From CAADGU01 sp035444285 (lineage in GTDB: Bacteria > Chloroflexota > Anaerolineae > Promineifilales > Promineifilaceae), in contig DAOMOK010000009.1 in the NCBI GenBank assembly GCA_035444285.1, forward strand, positions 62,001 through 126,000: DNA of 64,000 nt, read 5' to 3'. The notes below the pieces were generated by a model. The model made no database searches, was not told the origin of the DNA, and saw only the letters and a list, made by a program, of their open reading frames with translations. Every line of letters begins with the position of its first letter. Positions within the stretch are counted from its first letter, which is position 1. Shown one piece after another: positions 1-6,736 of the stretch. A program made the position numbers and the translations under genes.

Positions 1-427
1 GGCCAGGGAAATGGGCAAAAATCACGTCCGGCGTGTGGCTGTGTGTGGCCCCCAACTGTTTGCCGCCGCCGCCAGGAGCGCGGAAAACCACCGGACAGTC
101 GAACTGCCCATTGAACATATAACTCACTTTGGCCGCATGGTTGACGATGGCGTCAAAAGCGACAAAGGCGAAGTTGATGGTCATAAATTCAGCGACGGGC
201 CTTGTGCCCGCCATTGCTGCGCCCACGGCCGCGCCGGCAATGACCATTTCGGAAATGGGGGTGTCGCGCACACGCCGTTCGCCAAATTCTTCAAGAAAGC
301 CTTTAGTGACGGCGTAAGTGCCGCCCCACGCGCCCACTTCTTCGCCCATGATAAAAACGTTTTCGTCGCGGTGCATCTCTTCGCGCAGCGCTTCGGTGAT
401 TGCTTCTCGTAGTGTTAGTCGTGCCAT
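1..427 (-). CDS. pdhB: Pyruvate dehydrogenase-type E1 component, beta subunit (3' part missing)
   Basis: This is the beta subunit of a thiamine-diphosphate-dependent 2-oxoacid dehydrogenase E1, acting with the alpha subunit encoded just upstream. Reading the minus strand from ATG at 427 gives a typical start, MARLTLREAITEAL. It is followed by the family signatures GEEVGAWGG, RDTPISE and FRAPGGGGKQLGATHSH, which belong to the N-terminal cofactor and substrate-binding domain. The gene runs off the left edge after about 142 residues; a full subunit is usually about 325. It lies 73 bp downstream of the alpha gene in the same direction, with a long hairpin between them. A branched-chain 2-oxoacid or acetoin dehydrogenase cannot be excluded from E1 alone. 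Confidence 0.9.
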   Translation of the reverse strand, partial: MARLTLREAITEALREEMHRDENVFIMGEEVGAWGGTYAVTKGFLEEFGERRVRDTPISEMVIAGAAVGAAMAGTRPVAEFMTINFAFVAFDAIVNHAAKVSYMFNGQFDCPVVFRAPGGGGKQLGATHSHTPDVIFAHFPG

Positions 428-443
428 TGTTAGTTCCTAAAGG

Positions 444-496
444 TTCGTAGTAGGCGATTTATCGCCTTCAGGTGGCGATAAATCGCCTACTACGAA
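444..496. repeat. 23-bp inverted repeat between E1 alpha and E1 beta
   Basis: Perfect 23-bp arms (444-466 and 474-496) enclose a 7-nt loop. They fill almost the whole gap between the two E1 genes. In RNA this would be a very stable hairpin inside the operon. It may tune expression of the two subunits or protect the message, but it has no U-tract of a standard terminator. Confidence 0.75.
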
Positions 497-500
497 CGAG

Positions 501-1466
501 TTATGTCGGGTAGATGTGGTCAAAAAGTGTTTCCGGTGCAGGCAGAGGCGATTCATTGGCGAAAGTGACGGCTTCATCCATTTCTTTCATCACCGCGTCG
601 TCAATGGCGACCAGTTCGGCTTCGCTGGCTTCATATTCTTCTAGCAGCACTTTTTGCAGGGTGGCAATGGGGTCTTTTTCGTCGCGCCATTTGTCCAGTT
701 CACCGGCGGGGCGGTAACGGGTGCGGTCGCCAATGGAGTGGCCTTCGTAGCGGTAGGTGACCATCTCCAGGAATTGTGGCCCTTTGCCTTTACGGCAGGT
801 ATCAATCGCTTTTTGGGTGGCTTTGTACACCTCCATGATGTTCATGCCGTCAATTTTTTTCGCGGGAATGTTGTAGGCTTTGGCTTTGTCGGCCAGGTTG
901 GGATTGGCGGAGGCGCGGTCTACGGCCGTGCCCATGCCATATTTGTTGTTCTCACAAATGAAGACAATGGGCAGCCCCCACACCCCGGCCATATTCAACG
1001 ATTCATGAAAATAACCAATATTCGTGGCCCCGTCGCCAAAGTAACAGAGGCAGACGCCGCCTGTACCTTTATACTGTTCGGCCAGGGCCATGCCTGTACC
1101 CAGCGTCAGGTGCGCCCCGACAATGCCATAACCGCCCCAAAACTTCCTTTCTTTGCTGGCCAAGTGCATGGAGCCGCCACGCCCGCCGACAACCCCGGTG
1201 GCCTTACCCATCAATTCAGCGATAACGGGGCCTGGTTCCAGGCCAACGGCCAGGGCATGGCCGTGGTCGCGGTAGGCGGTAATCAGGTGGTCGCGTTCCG
1301 GGTCGCGGGCGGCAATAGTGCCTACGGCCACGGCTTCCTGACCGATGTACAGGTGCAGGAAGCCTTTGATTTTGCCTTCAAGCTGGTACAGTTCATCGCT
1401 GCGTTCTTCAAAGCGGCGAATGAGTACCATCTGGCGGTACCATTCGAGTAACGTTGTTTTGTCCAT
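501..1466 (-). CDS. pdhA: Pyruvate dehydrogenase-type E1 component, alpha subunit
   Basis: This subunit carries the thiamine diphosphate site of the E1 heterotetramer that decarboxylates a 2-oxoacid and passes the acyl group to E2. The 321 residues are a normal length. The TPP motif runs from GDGATN near residues 144-149 to ENN near 176-178. The conserved GRGGSMH near 95-101 and the YRYEGHS and RYR segments of the C-terminal half are also present. The start is supported by AGGAG six bases before ATG. It is the first gene of a pair with E1 beta. No E2 or E3 gene is visible in the window, so the exact substrate (pyruvate, acetoin or branched-chain 2-oxoacid) is open. Confidence 0.93.
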   Translation of the reverse strand: MDKTTLLEWYRQMVLIRRFEERSDELYQLEGKIKGFLHLYIGQEAVAVGTIAARDPERDHLITAYRDHGHALAVGLEPGPVIAELMGKATGVVGGRGGSMHLASKERKFWGGYGIVGAHLTLGTGMALAEQYKGTGGVCLCYFGDGATNIGYFHESLNMAGVWGLPIVFICENNKYGMGTAVDRASANPNLADKAKAYNIPAKKIDGMNIMEVYKATQKAIDTCRKGKGPQFLEMVTYRYEGHSIGDRTRYRPAGELDKWRDEKDPIATLQKVLLEEYEASEAELVAIDDAVMKEMDEAVTFANESPLPAPETLFDHIYPT

Positions 1467-1486
1467 TCAATCTCCTGAATGCTAGT

Positions 1487-1514
1487 TGCTGGTGACTTGT
1501 ACAAGTCACCAGCA
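1487..1514. repeat. 28-bp perfect palindrome upstream of pdhA
   Basis: TGCTGGTGACTTGT followed directly by its reverse complement forms a perfect 28-bp palindrome about 20 bp before the pdhA start. It could be an operator or a member of the local hairpin repeats. The remaining 1515-1662 stretch holds no gene that I can support. Confidence 0.6.
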
Positions 1515-1662
1515 GCCAGCAACTTATTTCTTTTAGCCCAAGTGGGAAAGTGCTTGTGTGAATCGGACGGCCGTTGCGCCATCAACTGGCTAGTTTAGCA
1601 AACTTCTCCCCTAACGGCGAGTGGTGGATAGCGGAATAGGGGAATGGGGAAATGAGGGAAAG

Positions 1663-1692
1663 ACCCTAAGGGTTTGGTGAAACCCTTAGGGT
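1663..1692. terminator. Hairpin after SET gene 1 (ACCCTAAGGG family)
   Basis: 13-bp arms (1663-1675 and 1680-1692) with a 4-nt loop lie 13 bp past the SET-domain stop codon. Nearly the same hairpin recurs at 58115-58146, and a relative with ACCCAAAGGG arms is at 6512-6540. It is therefore both a likely transcription stop and a small repeat family. Confidence 0.6.
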
Positions 1693-1705
1693 TCGTAGTT
1701 ATCAA

Positions 1706-2278
1706 TTAGCGGTGCACGGCCGTGTGCCGTACCTCCACCTCTACTTCAGCCATCTGGCTCATGCGCTCCAGGCGCATCCGGTCAATACGGCGCTGCAAAT
1801 AAGGGGAGAAGTAACCGTCGTACCGGGCTTGTAGTTCTGGCAGCATCCAATCAGTACCCGTAATTTGTCCCCGGCAGGAGACGGCGCCGCAGCCGCAGGT
1901 AAATTCACAATACGGGGTGCTGTCACTCATGGCATAATCGAAGCACACCTCTTCACCCGGCCAGATGTCGCGCAGCGTGATCAGGGTGATGGAACTGCTG
2001 AGGCCGGCGTTTGGCTCGCAGGAATGGTTGGCGTAGTCACCCGGCTCCGGTTCGCGGACGGGTACCTGGTATAGGTCATCCTCAATCTGGATGCTGTGGT
2101 CCTGTTCGCGGTGAGGAAGTTGGGCTAACTGCGCGCCCGTTACCACGTCGCCACCCCAGCATACAACCAGTTCGCCTTTGGCGATAAAGGTGTTGGCATA
2201 AAGTCCCCATAATCCTTTGGCCGCGTTGGGCCGTGCTTCTAACTTGGGTGATACCCAGTGTGTGAATCGTTTTTCCAT
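1706..2278 (-). CDS. SET-domain protein, first of two tandem paralogues
   Basis: A small bacterial SET-domain protein, expected to be an S-adenosylmethionine-dependent lysine methyltransferase with an unknown target. The diagnostic elements are all present: NHSCEPN at 84-90, GEEVCFDY at 108-115 and the cysteine-rich post-SET loop CGCGAVSC at 128-135, which usually binds zinc. The start is supported by AGGAG about eight bases before ATG. It lies 137 bp downstream of a second SET gene with the same architecture, so the two arose by duplication. The C-terminus is variable and rich in arginine and glutamate. Confidence 0.88.
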   Translation of the reverse strand: MEKRFTHWVSPKLEARPNAAKGLWGLYANTFIAKGELVVCWGGDVVTGAQLAQLPHREQDHSIQIEDDLYQVPVREPEPGDYANHSCEPNAGLSSSITLITLRDIWPGEEVCFDYAMSDSTPYCEFTCGCGAVSCRGQITGTDWMLPELQARYDGYFSPYLQRRIDRMRLERMSQMAEVEVEVRHTAVHR

Positions 2279-2300
2279 CTTTTTGTCTCCTTATTTTTCG

Positions 2301-2326
2301 TCGGGTGATTTTGCAAAATCGCCCGA
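2301..2326. repeat. Inverted repeat in the leader of SET gene 1
   Basis: 12-bp arms with one G-T pairing and a 2-nt loop (TCGGGTGATTTT, then AAAATCGCCCGA) lie just upstream of the ribosome-binding site. The rest of the 137-bp gap between the SET genes shows no gene. Confidence 0.5.
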
Positions 2327-2415
2327 CAACACACAGAAAATAAAGGGCTACCGCTGTTTGCAGGCGGCAACACAAAACAGCCAGGGGGTAAGGCCGGCTG
2401 CAAAAATAATGTGGT

Positions 2416-3009
2416 TTATGACTGAATGTGGGTGGTGGAGGCACGGCCGTTTACGGCCGGCCGACTTGCAGCGAACTGCTCTTGTCGCCACCGGTCAATG
2501 CGCCTTTGCAGGTAGGGCGAGAAATGGCCCGCATACCGTTCTTGCAAAGAGGGCAACTGCCAGTCATTGCCGGTTACCCGGCCCCGGCAGTGGGGCGATC
2601 CGCAGGCACAGTCGAACTCGTCATAGGGTGAGCCATCACTCATGGCGTAGTCAAAACAGAGCTCTTCGCCTGGGCTAATGGGGCGCAGCGCAACCAGCGT
2701 GATTTGTCCGCTCAGCCCCAAATTAGGGTTACAGGAATGGTTAATAAAGTCGGCCGGTTCAGATGGAACGCCATCTAACGGCTTGATGAACAGGTTTTCT
2801 TCAATTTGCAGAGTGTGGGTTTGGATGAATGCCGGATAGTGGGCTAATTGCTCCCCGGTTACAATTTCACCACCCCAGGTTGCTACCACGTCACCGGCGG
2901 CAATGGGAGCATTGGCAAATACGCCATAACCTCCCTTGTCATCTACCGGGCGGGCGGACAGTTGGGGCGCTGTCCAGTGGGTTATGGAACGGTAAGAGAC
3001 GTCAGCCAT
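2416..3009 (-). CDS. SET-domain protein, second tandem paralogue
   Basis: Paralogue of the gene at 1706, with the same SET signatures: NHSCNPN near 91-97, GEELCFDY and the post-SET cysteines CACGSPHC. It is predicted to transfer a methyl group from S-adenosylmethionine to a protein lysine. I start it at ATG 3009 because GGAGG lies eight bases upstream. A GTG nine bases earlier (3018) would overlap that ribosome-binding site. Its first codons overlap the end of a 47-codon micro-ORF by 8 bp and its ribosome-binding site lies inside that micro-ORF, which suggests translational coupling. Confidence 0.85.
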   Translation of the reverse strand: MADVSYRSITHWTAPQLSARPVDDKGGYGVFANAPIAAGDVVATWGGEIVTGEQLAHYPAFIQTHTLQIEENLFIKPLDGVPSEPADFINHSCNPNLGLSGQITLVALRPISPGEELCFDYAMSDGSPYDEFDCACGSPHCRGRVTGNDWQLPSLQERYAGHFSPYLQRRIDRWRQEQFAASRPAVNGRASTTHIQS

Positions 3010-3145
3010 CGCAGTCACCTCCCATGGGGTTGTACTCTTGCAGGTTGATCAGACGTTGCAAGGCCAGCGCGAACCGGTGTGCCCGGTTTAGCTTGAGTGG
3101 CATCAGGCTATTTAATGGGTAGTCAAAACTATTTTCGTCAGACAT
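3002..3145 (-). CDS. 47-residue micro-ORF coupled to SET gene 2
   Basis: ATG at 3145 follows GGAGG by four bases and opens a 47-residue frame that ends with TGA at 3002-3004, overlapping the SET gene start. The peptide begins MSDENSFDYPLNSLMPLK and continues with an amphipathic basic segment, LNRAHRFALALQRLINLQEY. I recognise no family. It may be a leader whose translation couples to the SET gene, or a small partner or substrate; Lys18 is its only lysine. A non-coding reading is possible, but spacing and overlap favour translation. Confidence 0.45.
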   Translation of the reverse strand: MSDENSFDYPLNSLMPLKLNRAHRFALALQRLINLQEYNPMGGDCDG

Positions 3146-3326
3146 ATGTCCTCCAGTGGTTTGGGCCGGTTACGGCCGTAAAATCAATCAATTGATAATG
3201 CGCGCGAATAGTAATCCATTTCGCGCTAAAAACAACAAATTGCATCAAACTACTGACATAGGGTTGTCAGGAGCGTGCAATTATGATGGAAACATAAATT
3301 ACATTTCGAATTGGAGGTAAATTAAG

Positions 3327-3410
3327 ATGATTAAGCAAAGGCCGTTTAGCCGCACATTTCTGTTCCGCACACCGGATGGACATGTGCTGTGGACGCTGCC
3401 GCAACCGTAG
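3327..3410 (+). CDS. 27-residue micro-ORF divergent from the SET operon
   Basis: A strong ribosome-binding site (GGAGGT, eight bases before ATG) opens a 27-residue frame starting MIKQRPFSRTFLFRTPDG and ending with a Trp-Thr-Leu-Pro-Gln-Pro tail. It lies in the 287-bp gap between the divergent SET operon and the convergent phosphoesterase gene. The 3146-3326 stretch upstream contains an inverted repeat, CTGAC to GTCAG, at 3253-3270. No family is recognised. The near-ideal translation signal in otherwise empty DNA is the reason for calling it. Confidence 0.4.
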   Translation: MIKQRPFSRTFLFRTPDGHVLWTLPQP

Positions 3411-3432
3411 CCGTTAATCGGTGCATAACCGG

Positions 3433-4782
3433 TTACCGTTTCTCCCCCAAAGTGCCCATCCAGGTTTCAAACGGCCGTCCCTTCCGTTCATTTGGCTTGA
3501 AAAAGGCCAAAAAGGTCATCACCTTGAAAAAAACAAAGCGGTCTTCACGGGCGCGGGCTAATTCATGCGCGGCATGCCAGGTGCCGGAGTTGTAGTAAAT
3601 CTGGTCGAATGAGTCGTACCCATCATAGACCTTGTCCAGCGGCACAATTTCATAATGGTGGGTATGTCCATAGATGATGTGGCGCGCCCACCGCTCTTTG
3701 AAGGCTGGCTCATTGAGCGCATGGCGAGCAAATGAAGATTCGCCACCCCACAACTTATCTTCAATAAAGCGGATCACTTTAGAGGCTGTGCCCAGCGAAA
3801 CATTGTCATATAACTTGAGGACAATTTCCAGTACATCTACGGCGTCAAACGGCCGTATCGTATCCTTCGACCGTACAAAATCCAGCTTCAGAAAGGCATT
3901 GGCCAGTTCATCCCAGATCGCTTTCACCCGGTTTACCTGCGCTTTGGGCAGCTTCATGTTTTGCAACACGGTATCAATCCAGACGGGGACGAGCAGTGAC
4001 GGCCGTACATTCGCCAGTTCATTCAGATTATCCAGTAATTCCACGGGCAGCTCATTTCCCATGCGGGCGCGCACTTCCTGGGGAAACAGGTTGATCAACT
4101 CCACCACAAAAGCATCACCCAACGTAGCCGCATTGCGTCCCTGTTTGGCTTCGTAGTTGAAGGGGTCAAAAATATCACCGTGACGGGCAAAAACGCCATG
4201 TGCTTTGTAGATGTTCATCAGCCAGGGGGATTGCACCGGGTCATGGGGAAACGGCCCGGCAGGGTTCGCCAACCCCAACGTCTGCGTCACCTGCTGCCGT
4301 ATGGCTTCATATTCCGCGCCGGGCAAGTGAAAAAACCAGTCGTGGTTGCCAATGAGGTAATAGATGTTGGTGTGAACGGGAACTCGTTTACGGCCGTCGT
4401 CCGGGTCCGGTATGGTGATGGGATGGTCGCTGCCCAACCCCTTCAACAACTGGAAAGCCAGGGTATTATGATCCAGAATTGCCTGGGTGATGTCGCGGAT
4501 TTTGTTGATGAAGAGGGCGCTTTGGGGATCGTGCCACGGCCGTACATAACCCGTTTGCCCCTTTTTCTGGTCAGTCCATTTGGTGGAACGAATAATGTCA
4601 AAGATATCTCCTAACAACAAGAGATCAAGACTTTTGATTGGTTTATACTGCCCGTCTGGTTGGTAAGAAGCATCACAAGCCAACTCTTGCAGCCGGACGC
4701 GAAAATCTTCAAACGCCCCGGGGCCAATCGTCGTGCCGGTGGTGCCATCCGTTAAATGCAAATCGCTGATAATGACAAGCAT
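3433..4782 (-). CDS. Calcineurin-like metallophosphoesterase
   Basis: A two-metal phosphoesterase. The ligand motifs appear in family order: SDLHL (Asp7, His9), GDIFD near 58-62, GNHDW near 145-149, HGDIFD in the middle and GHTHH near the C-terminus. Start is set at ATG 4782, where AGGAGG precedes it by about seven bases. A longer frame reaching 4839 has no such signal. At 449 residues it is longer than minimal family members. The extra alpha-helical part between the metal motifs (about 180-330) probably determines substrate, which cannot be predicted. It is monocistronic, ending convergently with the 27-residue micro-ORF. Confidence 0.85.
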   Translation of the reverse strand: MLVIISDLHLTDGTTGTTIGPGAFEDFRVRLQELACDASYQPDGQYKPIKSLDLLLLGDIFDIIRSTKWTDQKKGQTGYVRPWHDPQSALFINKIRDITQAILDHNTLAFQLLKGLGSDHPITIPDPDDGRKRVPVHTNIYYLIGNHDWFFHLPGAEYEAIRQQVTQTLGLANPAGPFPHDPVQSPWLMNIYKAHGVFARHGDIFDPFNYEAKQGRNAATLGDAFVVELINLFPQEVRARMGNELPVELLDNLNELANVRPSLLVPVWIDTVLQNMKLPKAQVNRVKAIWDELANAFLKLDFVRSKDTIRPFDAVDVLEIVLKLYDNVSLGTASKVIRFIEDKLWGGESSFARHALNEPAFKERWARHIIYGHTHHYEIVPLDKVYDGYDSFDQIYYNSGTWHAAHELARAREDRFVFFKVMTFLAFFKPNERKGRPFETWMGTLGEKR

Positions 4783-4883
4783 GGGGTTTCCTCCTGGTAG
4801 TGTCTTTGCCACCAGATACGGGCAAAAGACAACGAACAACTTTTATGACTTCATTGTAATACCAGGAGGGAAAATAGCAAAGC

Positions 4884-4930
4884 GGAGTGGAGGCTTTAGC
4901 CAGAACGGTTCTGGCTAAAGCCTCCACTCC
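4884..4930. terminator. 23-bp hairpin with GGCTTTAGCC core
   Basis: Perfect 23-bp arms (4884-4906 and 4908-4930) with a single-base loop lie downstream of the repeat-protein gene and upstream of the phosphoesterase. The core word GAGGCTTTAGCC recurs in the hairpin at 37418-37466, so this is a dispersed hairpin family as well as a probable terminator. Confidence 0.65.
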
Positions 4931-4952
4931 AAATATACTCCAAAACGATTAC

Positions 4953-5978
4953 TTACCAGACCATTTCACCGTGTATTTGCCAGGCAATCAGTTGTTCGGC
5001 CGAGAAATTATCACCCAATGTCTCTCTGGCTTTGGCAGCGCGTTTGGCGGAAAGGCCGTGAATGCGCATCTCCACCAACTGTTCCGGCGTCACGTCGGGC
5101 AAGAGCGCTTGAATCGCCGCCGCAAAATCGGGCGTGACATTGTGAATACGCATCTCCACCAGCGTATCGGCATCCAATCCCTTAAAGCCAAAACCGCGCA
5201 TCTCCTTGATGAATTCGGCGGTCACATTGTGAATACTAAAGGTAACAATATCGTCCAGGCTCAGATCAGTGTAGCCCATCTGGTGCAGGTGTTGGATGAA
5301 AGACGGCCGTACCCCATGAATGCCCAACTGCACAATCTGGTCTACGCTGTATTCCTTGAATCCCAGTTTACGCAGTTCATGTACCATCTCTGGGCGGATG
5401 TTGTGGATGCCCAACTGCACCACATCATCCACCGTCAGATCGGTCAACCCCAATTCCTGCATTTCGCGCACCAGTTCGGGGCGCACATGGTGAATGCCCA
5501 ACTGCACCAGATCATCCACGTTAAAATCTACACCCAGTTCTCGTATTGCCTGCACGTACTCCGGGCGCACATGATGGATGTTCAGTTGCACCAGGTCATC
5601 TGCGGTGAGATCGGTAAAACCCAGTTCACGCAGCTGCCGCACATAATCCGGCGAAACGTGGTGGATTTGTAATTGGTACAGTTCTTCATCACTCAAATCC
5701 CCCAGCCCCACCGCAGCCATACCATGGGCATAGGCGTCATTAACATGGGGGTGACGGCCGTGTCCCGAACGCAGCGGTGGTGATGGCATCCGCGGCATCC
5801 GCGGCATCCGCGGCATGGGAGGGATAGGCGGTATGGGGGGAATGCCCGGCATACCGGGCACGGCCGTAACCGCCGCCCCTTCACTGACAGCCAGCGCATC
5901 TAACAAGGCCGCGGCTTCGTCAGAATTGATTTTCCCTTCGGCCAGCATGGTCAAAATCATTTTACGTTCATCGTTCAT
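4953..5978 (-). CDS. SHOCT-like N-terminal module followed by eight or so IHxVxPE repeats
   Basis: The first 30 residues (MNDERKMILTMLAEGKINSDE) match the short helical module seen in YvlB/LiaX-type proteins. A proline, methionine and arginine-rich linker follows. Then come about eight tandem units of about 27 residues with the pattern DDLVQLGIHHVRPELVREM-(Q/R)-xLG. Such repeats are known from the C-terminal parts of M56/BlaR1-type proteins; here there is no peptidase and no membrane segment. The start follows AAGGAG by seven bases. It probably shares an operon with the upstream DUF2089 gene, whose C-terminus carries the same helical module. Role unknown; a scaffold or regulator of a stress response is inferred. 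Confidence 0.7.
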   Translation of the reverse strand: MNDERKMILTMLAEGKINSDEAAALLDALAVSEGAAVTAVPGMPGIPPIPPIPPMPRMPRMPRMPSPPLRSGHGRHPHVNDAYAHGMAAVGLGDLSDEELYQLQIHHVSPDYVRQLRELGFTDLTADDLVQLNIHHVRPEYVQAIRELGVDFNVDDLVQLGIHHVRPELVREMQELGLTDLTVDDVVQLGIHNIRPEMVHELRKLGFKEYSVDQIVQLGIHGVRPSFIQHLHQMGYTDLSLDDIVTFSIHNVTAEFIKEMRGFGFKGLDADTLVEMRIHNVTPDFAAAIQALLPDVTPEQLVEMRIHGLSAKRAAKARETLGDNFSAEQLIAWQIHGEMVW

Positions 5979-6065
5979 TTGTTTTCTCCTTGCAGGGGGC
6001 AGCAGCGACGCGACGGCCGTTGCCTGCCCATATTAACTTGCCAATAAAACGAGAATTTACAACCA

Positions 6066-6096
6066 CCGATAACCGATTACCGATAACCGATTACCG
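6066..6096. repeat. Tandem CCGATAACCGATTA repeat
   Basis: Two exact 14-bp units plus a partial third lie between the DUF2089 gene and the repeat-protein gene. Related words (ACCGATTACCG, GGATTACGG) occur at 43715-43800, 44406-44466, 59956-60054 and 62577-62619, so this is one of several dispersed short-word families. Confidence 0.75.
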
Positions 6097-6098
6097 CC

Positions 6099-6494
6099 CT
6101 ATCCCGGCTTAATCGCCCGCAGCAGATCTGCCGCCGTGTTCACATCAATCTCCCCCCGATCTAGCCGGGCCAAAATCTCCTGGCGCTGTGCAGCCATATT
6201 GGCCTGGGCCTCAGCCGGTTCCACGTTTTTCTTTTCCAGCCCCAACTGCTCAATAATCTCATTGATCCGGTTGCGAATGGCCCAATACGACTCGCCCAAT
6301 TCGCGCTCCATTTCCTTCACATTCCCTTTGTTTTTGATAAAAACTTCCAGGAAAGCCAGGTTTTCCGGCGACAACCGAGAAAAAATAGTCGGCTGAAATT
6401 CGCCAATGACGCTGGTGCCGCATTGCACGCAGGTTTGTTGGGTCACAATCAGTTCGCCCGCGCAGGCCGGGCACTGTTCCAGAAGTTTACGCAT
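6099..6494 (-). CDS. DUF2089-family zinc-ribbon protein
   Basis: An N-terminal zinc ribbon (CPAC near residue 8 and CVQC near 24) is followed by the helical DUF2089 core (LSPENLAFLEVFIKNKGN, then ESYWAIRNRINEI). That core looks like a DNA-binding helix-turn-helix. The C-terminus (EILARLDRGEIDVNTAADLL) matches the helical module that opens the neighbouring repeat protein. Start ATG 6494 follows AAGGAA. In-frame codons upstream as far as 6728 run through AT-rich promoter DNA and are not credible coding. I infer a transcription factor controlling its own operon. Confidence 0.8.
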   Translation of the reverse strand: MRKLLEQCPACAGELIVTQQTCVQCGTSVIGEFQPTIFSRLSPENLAFLEVFIKNKGNVKEMERELGESYWAIRNRINEIIEQLGLEKKNVEPAEAQANMAAQRQEILARLDRGEIDVNTAADLLRAIKPG

Positions 6495-6736
6495 GGGTTC
6501 CTTTTTCTCAGACCCAAAGGGTTTTTGAAGCCCTTTGGGTATACTCTCTGTCAAATATGTGCGCACTATACACAAAAATTTTGGTGCTGTCAACAATATA
6601 TTTGATTTTTTGCCAAAAATTTTGATAATTCTGCAAATACGGCCAAAATTATTAACGGCCGTCAAAATTGGACACATTGCCTGATTCGGGGTAGACTGTT
6701 GGTCTACTAGATATTTATCTAATACCAAAGTGGGCC
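6495..6736. promoter_or_regulatory. AT-rich divergent control region
   Basis: This 242-bp gap separates the DUF2089 gene from the exporter operon. It is much more AT-rich than its surroundings. It holds a 10-bp-arm hairpin at 6512-6540 (ACCCAAAGGG family) and two copies of the word CAAAAATTTTG in the middle. It also has a GTAGAC-TGTTG-GTCTAC inverted repeat at 6691-6707 next to the exporter start. These are plausible operators for the divergent units; no exact promoter boxes are assigned. Confidence 0.45.

Noticed and set aside
654..1451. Long open frame on the plus strand opposite pdhA
   Set aside because: It is the antisense shadow of a clearly recognised E1 alpha gene and has no family features of its own.
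1322..1585. 87-codon minus-strand frame upstream of pdhA
   Set aside because: It overlaps pdhA in another frame and crosses the palindrome at 1487-1514; no family pattern.
5000..5700. Regularly spaced near-repeats that look at first like a CRISPR array
   Set aside because: They are the codons of about eight protein repeats in one continuous frame; spacers are not unique and the repeat units diverge as protein repeats do.
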